Below, piece by piece: positions 55,121-62,581 of a DNA stretch of 64,000 nucleotides. A program made the translations under genes and the position numbers. How positions within the stretch are numbered: position 1 is the first letter of the stretch; the number at the start of each line of letters is the position of its first letter. Below the pieces are notes generated by a model, which saw only the letters and a program-made list of their open reading frames with translations, searched no databases and had not been told where the DNA came from. Origin of the DNA: Flagellimonas sp947499585. Lineage in GTDB: Bacteria > Bacteroidota > Bacteroidia > Flavobacteriales > Flavobacteriaceae. Where the stretch lies: assembly GCF_044596045.1 (NCBI RefSeq), contig NZ_CP138995.1, positions 1 to 64,000 of the forward strand, read 5' to 3'.

Positions 55121-55140
55121 GATTTAAAAGTAGGAATTGT
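55121..55140 (-). promoter_or_regulatory. Candidate promoter of the H-NOX gene
   Basis: On the minus strand ACAATTCCTACTTTTAAATC, 16-35 bp upstream of the start; TACTTTTA resembles the -7 element. A near-dyad AAAGTAGG/CCTATTT is visible (about 55127-55151). The TCCTACTTT core is shared with other signalling genes of the locus. Confidence 0.4.
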
Positions 55141-55183
55141 ACTACCTATTTAAAAAAAGAATGTTGTGAAATAAAGAATTTTG

Positions 55184-55582
55184 TTAGGCTTTAACTAGCT
55201 CGCTAACCTCCCAATAGTCAAAAACTTTCTTTAGTTTAGACTCGTAATCTTCATATTTTAAGGGCTTTATGATATATCCAGCGATTCCAATCTCAAAGCA
55301 TTTTAATAAATCAACGCGATTTTCCGATGTGGTCAAAATAATGGTAGGCAGATACTTAAGTCTATCATCCGCCTTTAAAATAGAAAGGAATTCAATACCA
55401 CTCATTCGTGGCATATTTAAATCTAGAAGGATAATATCAGGCAAGTTTCCTCCTTTCAAGAATTCCATAGCTTCTTCTCCATTTTTAGCTTCGGTAATCT
55501 TATGTTTGGACTGAAACTTAGAAATAGCTCGTTGCAATTTCATAGTTTCTATCATATCATCTTCTATAAACAGAACATTCAT
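55184..55582 (-). CDS. Single-domain response regulator
   Basis: A 132-residue receiver: Glu7/Asp8/Asp9, phospho-acceptor Asp54 (IILLDLNMP) and Lys near 109 (YIIKPL). It has no output domain. It is the first gene of the block containing H-NOX, two kinases and HPt, separated from H-NOX by 78 bp, and could be the phosphate sink or relay for the HPt protein. Confidence 0.93.
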   Translation of the reverse strand: MNVLFIEDDMIETMKLQRAISKFQSKHKITEAKNGEEAMEFLKGGNLPDIILLDLNMPRMSGIEFLSILKADDRLKYLPTIILTTSENRVDLLKCFEIGIAGYIIKPLKYEDYESKLKKVFDYWEVSELVKA

Positions 55583-55717
55583 GACGCTTTGGATTTAGTA
55601 TACAAAAGTCTTAAAACACTTTAAGAAAAGGACTACAATTTAGTTAAACAAAAAAGAACTATCGACGAATGGTAGAAATGTTTCGGTTAAATATCAATAA
55701 ATTTTATTAGGTTACCT

Positions 55718-56074
55718 CTAAAGTGAATCCAGTTGCTCTTTTAGTTTCTTAGTTAAACCAGAAACCACTAAATCATAAGAATGATTCACTAATTCTCTGG
55801 TTAGGTTTGGCGGAAGGTTTTCCAAAAACAGTGTATTCCAATGCTTTTTGCTCATATGATAGCCAGGTGTAATATCTCCATCATACTCCTCTCTTAATAC
55901 TATTGCTCGCTCTGGGTCACACTTTAGGTTACATTGAGGTGGCATTCTTTCCAAGGGCAACAAAGCAAACATTTTACCCATTACCTTAAATACCAAAGTG
56001 TGCTCATCAAAAGGGAATTCTTCTGTCACACCTTTTTTATCAACGCAAAAATTTCTTAGCTCTTCAACGTTCAT
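55718..56074 (-). CDS. MmcQ/YjbR family protein
   Basis: A 118-residue protein of the MmcQ/YjbR fold: VEELRNFCVDKKGVTEEFPFDEHTLVFKVMGKMFALL, CNLKCDPERAIVLREEY, GYHMSKKHWNTLFLE. The family resembles a DNA-binding or protein-binding alpha-beta fold with uncertain function. It is the last gene of a tightly packed operon and lies two bases after the Dabb gene. Confidence 0.88.
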   Translation of the reverse strand: MNVEELRNFCVDKKGVTEEFPFDEHTLVFKVMGKMFALLPLERMPPQCNLKCDPERAIVLREEYDGDITPGYHMSKKHWNTLFLENLPPNLTRELVNHSYDLVVSGLTKKLKEQLDSL

Positions 56075-56076
56075 TT

Positions 56077-56475
56077 TTATATTCCGTTGGAATCATAAAC
56101 TATTACCTTTTCCCAAAGATGCTTGCATTCTTCAATAAAAATTAAATGGGCTTCTTCTTTTTGATATCCCTCTTGTGCTTCCGCAGACTCAAACGTTACT
56201 ATTAATGAATAGGTGAATGACCCATCAACAACATCCCTGCTAGATTTTGGCGGTGTACCTATAAAATTGGTTTTTGCATATTTGGAGTTCTTAAGAAAGG
56301 TTTTCAAAGAAGTTTCAAATTTTGTTTTGTCCGCACTATTATCAGGGTTTTTAAACCAAAAATATACGGTATGCGCAAAGGTCGAATCAAAGGTTTTCAT
56401 AGTGTCTTTAGTTTGTGCAAAACTAGTGGCAGTTACAAAGCCAATCAATAGTAAAATTAAAATTCCCGTTTTCAT
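56077..56475 (-). CDS. Secreted Dabb (stress-response A/B barrel) protein
   Basis: A 132-residue protein with a signal peptide (cleavage near TSFAQ). The mature part follows the Dabb pattern: FAHTVYFWFKNPDN, KTFLKNSKYAKTNFIGTPPKSSRDVVDGSF and a final HLIFIEECKHLWEKVIVYDS. The role of such barrels in bacteria is usually unknown. Export is less usual for this family. Confidence 0.8.
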   Translation of the reverse strand: MKTGILILLLIGFVTATSFAQTKDTMKTFDSTFAHTVYFWFKNPDNSADKTKFETSLKTFLKNSKYAKTNFIGTPPKSSRDVVDGSFTYSLIVTFESAEAQEGYQKEEAHLIFIEECKHLWEKVIVYDSNGI

Positions 56476-56481
56476 AATTAT

Positions 56482-57105
56482 TTATTCTTCCAAAATATTT
56501 TTTTCTCTATTCGTAATTTCCAATGCTGAGTAATCTAGAGTCCATCCTATGGTCTCAACAATTTTCTCAACTAGCAATACAGCTTGCAAAGCTTCTTTCC
56601 TTGCCGTGACCATTAAACCACTTTCTGGTATTTTTTGTTTGATATGATCTTTAGCCTCCAAGTTCAGCTTAGTTAAATCATCTGGTGAAAAGCTATTGAA
56701 GAGTCCATTTTTAATATCATAAAACTGAAGGTCAGGTTCAATGGATAAAATTTCTGGTTCTGGAAAGTCTGCGAGTATAATCCGCTTATTTTCATTATCT
56801 GCCTTTAAATTCAATTTCTTTAGGTCGTATCCAATATGTGCTTTTGCCTTTACAACAATCAAGGCCTTTTTCTTACTGCTTAGAAGACTCATAAAGCCTT
56901 CTTTAATGTTTTCATAGTGGTAAATCTCTGCAAAATCCCCTTCTACAGAAATCAATTTACATACGCTTTGGATTTTGTCCAATAAGACCGTGGACTGCTG
57001 TTTGGTGAGTTCTTTATTTTTTTTTCTTCGAAACAAGGAGAATAGCCAATACATTAGTATTGCCCCTAGAATAAGACCCAAAAAAGCTTCTAAAATACTA
57101 TCCAT
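56482..57105 (-). CDS. DUF4230 domain protein
   Basis: A 207-residue protein with one N-terminal membrane anchor (about 5-22) and then DUF4230: LISVEGDFAEIYHYEN, KALIVVKAKAHIGYDLKKLNL, IILADFPEPEILSIEPDLQFYDIKNGLFN. Its function is unknown. Its start overlaps the DUF4260 gene by eight bases. Confidence 0.88.
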   Translation of the reverse strand: MDSILEAFLGLILGAILMYWLFSLFRRKKNKELTKQQSTVLLDKIQSVCKLISVEGDFAEIYHYENIKEGFMSLLSSKKKALIVVKAKAHIGYDLKKLNLKADNENKRIILADFPEPEILSIEPDLQFYDIKNGLFNSFSPDDLTKLNLEAKDHIKQKIPESGLMVTARKEALQAVLLVEKIVETIGWTLDYSALEITNREKNILEE

Positions 57106-57463
57106 GCTTCTTTCCTATTTCTCCCAAATGGGTAAATTTAAATCCTTTTTCATATTTGAGGCCATAGCCAAAAAATCTATCCATAGCTGCGTGGGAAAAA
57201 ATTATGATTCCCATAAGTTCAAAAATCTGCAGGTTCAAATAACTAATCCCAATTAAATATAGCAAAATGGCAATACCTCTATGATGTAATACATTATAAG
57301 CAAACGCTCCTACTCTATTACCTGCCAAATACCCTAGCATTCCAATATCTGGCACTAACAACAATACAAAAAACCACCACCAAGACAAATCCATTTTCAT
57401 AAAAAGAAAGAACCCAAAGATCAATAGCATCAATTCTTCCAATTTCAGGATACTTTTCATCAA
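57098..57463 (-). CDS. DUF4260 membrane protein
   Basis: A 121-residue membrane protein with three or four segments and DUF4260 features: SWWWFFVLLLVPDIGMLGYLAG, AFAYNVLHHRGIAIL, FSHAAMDRFFGYGLKYEKGF with the conserved HAAMDR. Its function is unknown. Its start overlaps the cyclase stop (ATGA). Confidence 0.88.
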   Translation of the reverse strand: MMKSILKLEELMLLIFGFFLFMKMDLSWWWFFVLLLVPDIGMLGYLAGNRVGAFAYNVLHHRGIAILLYLIGISYLNLQIFELMGIIIFSHAAMDRFFGYGLKYEKGFKFTHLGEIGKKHG

Positions 57464-58209
57464 TTTTCAATTTTATATAGCACTGGCCTACTTGGACTGG
57501 CATCATTTTCAAAAGGAGCAACATGGAGGTTTAAAAAATAGCAACCATCTTCTATCTCATTCCCCACATAGATAAACTCTGTAATTGTCGCATTTAATCT
57601 TGGTTTACCATTCATCCTCCAAAAGGCATTATGTGCCAAAAGAGCACCTCCGTCTTTTTCCTTGTCCACAGAAGGAAGGTCAATTAATAAGTGTGATATC
57701 CCCTTATCAACCAAATAACTAGCCGCCGCCTCTAACAGGTAAGGTGGGTTTTCATTGGAATACTTCATCGACTTCTTGTTTTCAAGGTTCGGAATGGTTC
57801 TAATGATCAATGCCTCCCGTTTTTTATTCCCTAAAGCATATTTTAATTGCTTTTCCGATATCACAAAATCTTCTCCAGATTTTTCTGGGGCAACAGTTAT
57901 CACTTCAGCTAAAAAAAAGAATTGTTTTAGTTCTTGATTTACGGAGTAAAACGCCTCAGTAATATGACCCAAACATTCTGTATGCGTCACATGAGAATGC
58001 GGATTGAACCAAATGTCGTTAAAGTTGGTAGATGCCCCTTCAGAAACTTTCCCTACGAAATCGCCCTCCTTATGCGGTTCAATTTTAGGTGGGTCCAAGT
58101 ACCACGCATTTACATTTCCACTACCATCTTGAAGCGAAATGGAGATATCCAGTGGATTGGATAAATCTATTTTATAATTCTTGGAATTGTATTTAATGCT
58201 AGCAATCAT
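57460..58209 (-). CDS. Cyclase family metal-dependent hydrolase
   Basis: A 249-residue protein of the cyclase/kynurenine formamidase-like family. The metal motif is visible as NPHSHVTHTECLGHI, with the H-x-x-T-H-x-E arrangement replacing the more common H-x-G-T-H-x-D. Other features: YLVDKGISHLLIDLPSVDKEKDGGALLAHNAFW. It likely hydrolyses an amide or lactone; the substrate is unknown. It overlaps hemW upstream and DUF4260 downstream by ATGA in each case. Confidence 0.85.
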   Translation of the reverse strand: MIASIKYNSKNYKIDLSNPLDISISLQDGSGNVNAWYLDPPKIEPHKEGDFVGKVSEGASTNFNDIWFNPHSHVTHTECLGHITEAFYSVNQELKQFFFLAEVITVAPEKSGEDFVISEKQLKYALGNKKREALIIRTIPNLENKKSMKYSNENPPYLLEAAASYLVDKGISHLLIDLPSVDKEKDGGALLAHNAFWRMNGKPRLNATITEFIYVGNEIEDGCYFLNLHVAPFENDASPSRPVLYKIEN

Positions 58210-59342
58210 GATTCCAAATTAATCATAAAAAGGTCCGATGCAATTCCATCAACAAGAAACTTTCCTTTTTTGGTTGCCAACAATTTTCCATCATCCACAA
58301 AAAGTAGATGCTTCTCCAAGTATTTTTTGGCCTGCTTGTTTAAATAATCAAGATAAGCCTGTCCATAGTTAAGTTCTATTTTTTCCAAGGAAACGCCCCA
58401 AATAGTTCTCAACCCGGTCATCACGTACTCATTATATCTATCTGTTTTGGACAAGGTTTCTGTCTCCTTGGGCAGTACCTCTCCTTCTAAAGCTTTTATA
58501 TATTTTGGGTTGTTCCTAATGTTCCAACTCCTATTTTGCCCATCAAAAGAGTGAGCTGAGGGACCAATACCAATATATTTTTTCCCTTGCCAATACGAAG
58601 TATTGTTTTTTGAAAAACACCCTTGTTTTCCAAAGTTGGAAATCTCATAATTCACAAAGTCATTTTTCTCCAAAACATCCACCAATATGTTAAACTGTTC
58701 CTGCGCCTGTTCGTCATCCACATTGTCCACGATTCCTTTTTCTATGAACTTTTTAAGTGCCGTTTTTGGCTCAACTGTTAATGCGTAGCTAGAAATATGA
58801 GGAAGTTCAAAAGAAAGTGCTCTTTCAATATTAGCTTTCCACCTATTGTTATCCATACCTGGAATTCCGTAAATTAAATCGATTGAAATATTATCAAAGT
58901 ACTGAGTTGCCATTGACAATGAATTAACTGCTTCATCAGATGAATGCGCACGGTTCATCAACTTTAAATCTTCATCAAAAAAAGATTGGATGCCTATACT
59001 AAGACGATTAATAGGGCTATTGGATAGCTCAATGATTTTATCATCCGTTAAATCATCAGGGTTGGCTTCTAAAGTAACTTCTGGGTTTTCAACAACCTTG
59101 TAATTTTCTTGGACAGTTTTTACCAAAATTTCTATTTCAGCGGTAGTCAAAACAGATGGTGTTCCACCTCCAAAATATATGGTTTCTACCTTATGATTTT
59201 CAAACTCATCTTTTCGGAGTTCAATTTCCTTTTTGATTGCTAGCAACATGACTTCTTTCTTTCCCATTTGAGTAGAAAAATGAAAATCACAATAATGGCA
59301 AGCTTGTTTACAAAATGGAATATGGATATAGATTCCGCTCAT
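58206..59342 (-). CDS. hemW: Radical SAM heme chaperone HemW
   Basis: A 378-residue radical SAM protein. The cluster motif is C-x3-C-x2-C (Cys11, Cys15, Cys18 in CKQACHYCDF), followed by the family signature IYFGGGTPSVL and NRLSIGIQSF. The C-terminal HemN_C-like domain is present (about 290-375). HemW inserts heme into proteins; the third ligand-Cys and the Phe of the motif keep it distinct from the anaerobic coproporphyrinogen oxidase. It overlaps ruvC upstream (ATGA). Confidence 0.92.
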   Translation of the reverse strand: MSGIYIHIPFCKQACHYCDFHFSTQMGKKEVMLLAIKKEIELRKDEFENHKVETIYFGGGTPSVLTTAEIEILVKTVQENYKVVENPEVTLEANPDDLTDDKIIELSNSPINRLSIGIQSFFDEDLKLMNRAHSSDEAVNSLSMATQYFDNISIDLIYGIPGMDNNRWKANIERALSFELPHISSYALTVEPKTALKKFIEKGIVDNVDDEQAQEQFNILVDVLEKNDFVNYEISNFGKQGCFSKNNTSYWQGKKYIGIGPSAHSFDGQNRSWNIRNNPKYIKALEGEVLPKETETLSKTDRYNEYVMTGLRTIWGVSLEKIELNYGQAYLDYLNKQAKKYLEKHLLFVDDGKLLATKKGKFLVDGIASDLFMINLES

Positions 59343-59896
59343 TTAGATTTCAACTTGCTCGGGTTTTGTTTTACAAAAGCATCCCATCCGGTGTAGTGTT
59401 TTCCAACCTCAACTCGACCTTCATTATAAAAATGGCATACTGCGGCAGCGAGCCCATCTGTGCTATCCAAGTTTTTGGGCAGAGTTTTCAGCTTCAACAT
59501 ACTTTGAAGCATTTTTGCCACTTGCTCTTTACTAGCATTTCCATTACCCGTTATGGCCATTTTAATTTTTTTGGGCATGTATTCTGTTATGGGAACTTGC
59601 CTAGAGAGTCCAGCAGCCATGGCAACACCTTGGGCCCGACCGAGTTTGAGCATGGATTGAACATTCTTGCCATAAAAAGGAGCTTCAATGGCAATCTCAT
59701 CTGGGTGAAAGGTATCTATCAACTCAAGGGTACGTTCAAAAATCAATTTAAGCTTGGTATAGGGGTCATCGTATTTTTTTAGCATCAACTCGTTCATTTG
59801 AACAAAATGCATCTGCTTATTAATCACCTTGATGATTCCGAAACCCATGACCGATGTGCCTGGGTCAATCCCTAAAATGATTTTTTCTGTTGCCAA
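59339..59896 (-). CDS. ruvC: Crossover junction endodeoxyribonuclease RuvC
   Basis: A 185-residue Holliday-junction resolvase: LGIDPGTSVMGFG with catalytic Asp11, IAIEAPFYGKN with the Glu, and LDSTDGLAAAVCHFY with the C-terminal Asp pair. TGNGNASKEQVAKML is a usual motif. It acts as a dimer in DNA recombination. The gene lies four bases after the lipoprotein gene and overlaps hemW. Confidence 0.96.
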   Translation of the reverse strand: MATEKIILGIDPGTSVMGFGIIKVINKQMHFVQMNELMLKKYDDPYTKLKLIFERTLELIDTFHPDEIAIEAPFYGKNVQSMLKLGRAQGVAMAAGLSRQVPITEYMPKKIKMAITGNGNASKEQVAKMLQSMLKLKTLPKNLDSTDGLAAAVCHFYNEGRVEVGKHYTGWDAFVKQNPSKLKSK

Positions 59897-59900
59897 GTTT

Positions 59901-60377
59901 TTAATTGGTGTTTAATACTATGGGAAGTCTAAACTTTAAACCTACTGGAATACCTCTTTTTAAAGCAGGGGCCACCGTTGTTAAATCGTTCAATCGGTCA
60001 GATATTTTGGCATTAAAATCTGATATCTCATTTAAGATAGCAGTATTCTCCTCAACATTTAAAACCGATATAAATCCATGCTCATCAATTGAAAAATCTA
60101 TGTACATAGTATCGTTCAAATCCTTATCCACTTGAAATTGCAATCCTTCCAATGCTTTGGAAAAATGATTAAGCATTACACTCTGAAAACATTCCCGTTG
60201 TGCTTGCTTGGTTGCCGTTTCATCACAATCTTCAAAAAGTGGATATTGGTCAACATCGTTCCAATCAATGGACAACAACTCTTCATTGACCATTTTTTGA
60301 GTCTTATCTTCCTTGGACATAAAGAGTTCGCAAGAGGCAAGTAAACCTAAACAGGATATCAATAAAAACTTACGCAT
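59901..60377 (-). CDS. Small lipoprotein, TonB-like C-terminal pattern
   Basis: A 158-residue lipoprotein (lipobox LLASC, Cys16). The mature part reads QYPLFEDCDETATKQAQRECFQSVMLNHFSKAL, then YIDFSIDEHGFISVLNVEENT. The P-x-F-x-x-C...C-F pattern and the G-x-I-x-x-V strand recall TonB C-terminal-like proteins of Flavobacteriia. It is the first gene of the ruvC-hemW operon. Its function is unknown. Confidence 0.7.
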   Translation of the reverse strand: MRKFLLISCLGLLASCELFMSKEDKTQKMVNEELLSIDWNDVDQYPLFEDCDETATKQAQRECFQSVMLNHFSKALEGLQFQVDKDLNDTMYIDFSIDEHGFISVLNVEENTAILNEISDFNAKISDRLNDLTTVAPALKRGIPVGLKFRLPIVLNTN

Positions 60378-60474
60378 ACAGCCCCTAATATTTGGCTGAA
60401 ATTACGACTTTTTGACCATATTTCACTAACTACATTTTGTCATAGTACTAGTCCCCCTTGTAACAAATAGCAGC

Positions 60475-60482
60475 TATATTTG
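60475..60482 (+). promoter_or_regulatory. -7 promoter element of the DUF456 gene
   Basis: TATATTTG at 60475-60482 is a perfect match to the Bacteroidota -7 consensus TAnnTTTG, 21 bp before ATG 60504. It overlaps the alternative TTG start at 60480, which argues for the ATG. Confidence 0.55.
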
Positions 60483-60503
60483 TCTTATAGTCAAAACCAA
60501 AAA

Positions 60504-61016
60504 ATGGACATTGCTTTACTTGTTTTAGGGTTTATATTAATGCTAGTAGGTATTTTGGGTAGTTTTCTACCAGTGTTACCCGGTCCACCGGTAAGTTGGC
60601 TAGGATTATTGCTGTTGTATTTGACCAAAGCTGTTCCAGGTGATTGGTGGATGCTGGGTATAACGCTCTTTTTTGCGCTACTGATTACGGTAATGGATTA
60701 TGTGATTCCAGCCATGGGGACTAAAAAATTTGGCGGCAGTAAAGCAGGTATGTTAGGGACCGTAATCGGATTGTTGGTCGCTATATTTTTCCCCATATTA
60801 GGCCCGTTCGGAATTATCATTTGGCCTTTTGTAGGTGCTTTGGTTGGCGAACTTATTAATAAAGCAGATCAAAAAACCGCATTGAAAGCTGCTTTTGGTT
60901 CCTTCTTAGGCTTTTTGACTGGAACATTTATGAAGTTCTTAATAGGGGTAATCTATTTTGGGATCTTTATTTGGAAAGCCATTGAATACGGCTCGGAACT
61001 GTTCACCTTTAGTTAA
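60504..61016 (+). CDS. DUF456 membrane protein
   Basis: A 170-residue protein from ATG 60504. Four to five hydrophobic segments include LGFILMLVGILGSFLPVLPGPPVSWLG and GMLGTVIGLLVAIFFPILGPFGIIIWPFVGALVGE, both typical of DUF456. Its role is unknown. Its stop overlaps the convergent nitroreductase stop by four bases. Confidence 0.88.
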   Translation: MDIALLVLGFILMLVGILGSFLPVLPGPPVSWLGLLLLYLTKAVPGDWWMLGITLFFALLITVMDYVIPAMGTKKFGGSKAGMLGTVIGLLVAIFFPILGPFGIIIWPFVGALVGELINKADQKTALKAAFGSFLGFLTGTFMKFLIGVIYFGIFIWKAIEYGSELFTFS

Positions 61017-61567
61017 TCAAACCACTCTACTTTTTCTTCAATAGGAGTTCTTGTTGATGGTTCTACCGGATTATCATAATACCCCATATATAGGAATCCA
61101 AGACATTTCTCACCTTCATTAAAATTGAAAAACTCATCCATGTATTTTATCAAACCAGGAGAACTCCAATAACATCCAATTCCCATTTCCGTGCTGCAAA
61201 GCCACATATTTTGCACTGCCATCGCCGTAGCTGCCAATTCTTCCCACTCGGGTATACATTCATTAGAATCACGTTGCATACAAATGGCAATTACCACTCC
61301 TGAACGAACTGGATTATCTTGCAGTTTTTTGATTTTTAATTGTTTGGGTTTGGGGTCCACTTCTTGGTATTTATCCGACAGAAAATTTCCCAAAGCTTCT
61401 TTTTTTGCGCCCATCAACACTTTAAATCGCCAAGGTTCGGTCTTTTTATGGGTAGGTGCCCAGTTGGCTGCTTCCAACAACTCCTCAATGGTTTCTTTTG
61501 AGATGGGCTTATCATTATATTGAGCGGGAAAAACACTTCGTCTTTTCTTAATTATATCAAATGCCAT
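61013..61567 (-). CDS. Nitroreductase family FMN oxidoreductase
   Basis: A 184-residue flavoenzyme: FDIIKKRRSVFPAQYNDKP (Arg9-Arg10-Ser11 for FMN phosphate), AANWAPTHKKTEPWRFKVL, AAVAMAVQNMWL-like helix ATAMAVQNMWLCSTEMGIGCYWSS and GFLYMGYYD. It resembles YdjA-type minimal nitroreductases and should use NAD(P)H with FMN; the natural substrate is unknown. It follows the LysR gene on the same strand. Confidence 0.92.
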   Translation of the reverse strand: MAFDIIKKRRSVFPAQYNDKPISKETIEELLEAANWAPTHKKTEPWRFKVLMGAKKEALGNFLSDKYQEVDPKPKQLKIKKLQDNPVRSGVVIAICMQRDSNECIPEWEELAATAMAVQNMWLCSTEMGIGCYWSSPGLIKYMDEFFNFNEGEKCLGFLYMGYYDNPVEPSTRTPIEEKVEWFD

Positions 61568-61615
61568 AGTCTATATTTTAAGCTTTTCAAAGTTACACTT
61601 TGGAAAATTTTTATG

Positions 61616-62503
61616 CTATAGTTTTAAAAGTAAATCAATACAATTTTGTAGTACTGGATTTCGGTTGTCCTCTTTCCAGACCATAGATAAAATAGCCCGT
61701 TGTTTAATCTTTTTGAGTTCGATGAATTTTACTTTCATTTGAAAACCGTATTGCAACGCAGTGGGCACTATTGCAATGCCTAATTTATTTTCCACCAATT
61801 TAAAAACAGTTTGAGCATGTACCGATTTATGGGAAACATTGGGTGAAAAACCAGCATCTTCGCAAATGCTTAGAACGGTATCATAATATTGAGGGCTATA
61901 ATCCTGTGAGAATAGGATAAAATCATCCGTAGCGACTTGATTAATGCTTTTAAAATCTTTCTCATTCAATATATGGTCCGCTGGCAAAACCAACGAAAAG
62001 GTATCTTCAAAAACAGGTTTCAATTTCAGCCCTTTTGGCACTCTTGATAACCGCACAAACCCTAAATCCAATTTATCCCTTAGAATAGCACTTATCTGAG
62101 CTCTGTTTGAAAGTTCTTCAAGGCTGGTATGTATGAAAGGGAACTTTTCCTTTAAATCCAGCAATAAATTTGGTATTACATTCTGCATTGCAGAACCTAA
62201 AAACCCAATTCTAATTTCACCTAAATGCCCCTCACCAATAAGTTTTAATTGTTTTTTGGTCTGCTCCAAATGGTTCAGTATAAACTCTACTTCCCCTTTT
62301 AAAAATGCTCCAGCTGGTGTTAACCTAACTTTTTTCTTATCTCTAATAAAAAGTTGGGTTTGGAGAATTCCTTCCATCTGCTTGATTTGCGTACTCAGTC
62401 CGGGTTGGGATATAAACAGCTTTTCTGCTGCCTTTCTATAGTGCAATTCTTCGGCCACAGCCAAAAAATAAATGAAATGTCGTAATTCTATCTGATAATT
62501 CAT
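61616..62503 (-). CDS. LysR family transcriptional regulator
   Basis: A 295-residue LysR regulator: winged helix at residues 5-65 (LRHFIYFLAVAEELHYRKAAEKLFISQPGLSTQIKQME) and a two-lobe effector-binding domain from about 90 (IRIGFLGSAMQNVIPNLL). It is divergent from hutH with a 78-bp shared region that holds a dyad, and may control hutH, the nitroreductase downstream, or itself. Confidence 0.93.
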   Translation of the reverse strand: MNYQIELRHFIYFLAVAEELHYRKAAEKLFISQPGLSTQIKQMEGILQTQLFIRDKKKVRLTPAGAFLKGEVEFILNHLEQTKKQLKLIGEGHLGEIRIGFLGSAMQNVIPNLLLDLKEKFPFIHTSLEELSNRAQISAILRDKLDLGFVRLSRVPKGLKLKPVFEDTFSLVLPADHILNEKDFKSINQVATDDFILFSQDYSPQYYDTVLSICEDAGFSPNVSHKSVHAQTVFKLVENKLGIAIVPTALQYGFQMKVKFIELKKIKQRAILSMVWKEDNRNPVLQNCIDLLLKL

Positions 62504-62512
62504 AGTTATTAA

Positions 62513-62562
62513 ATACTACAAAAATAAGTATTGGCAATTATTAATCATACAGGGTATCTTTA
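62513..62562. promoter_or_regulatory. LysR/hutH divergent regulatory region
   Basis: A dyad ATACT-N9-AGTAT at 62513-62531 has the partly symmetrical layout expected for a LysR operator. Immediately after, TTG at 62531-62533 and TATCTTTA at 62555-62562 (21 bp between) form a candidate -33/-7 promoter for hutH. The dyad overlaps the -33 element. Confidence 0.5.
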
Positions 62563-62581
62563 TAAATCTCAAATTATACAT

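Noticed and set aside
48569..55582. Chemotaxis-like cluster
   Set aside because: No CheW, MCP, CheR or CheB is present; the two CheY-like proteins and HPt fit a phosphorelay instead.
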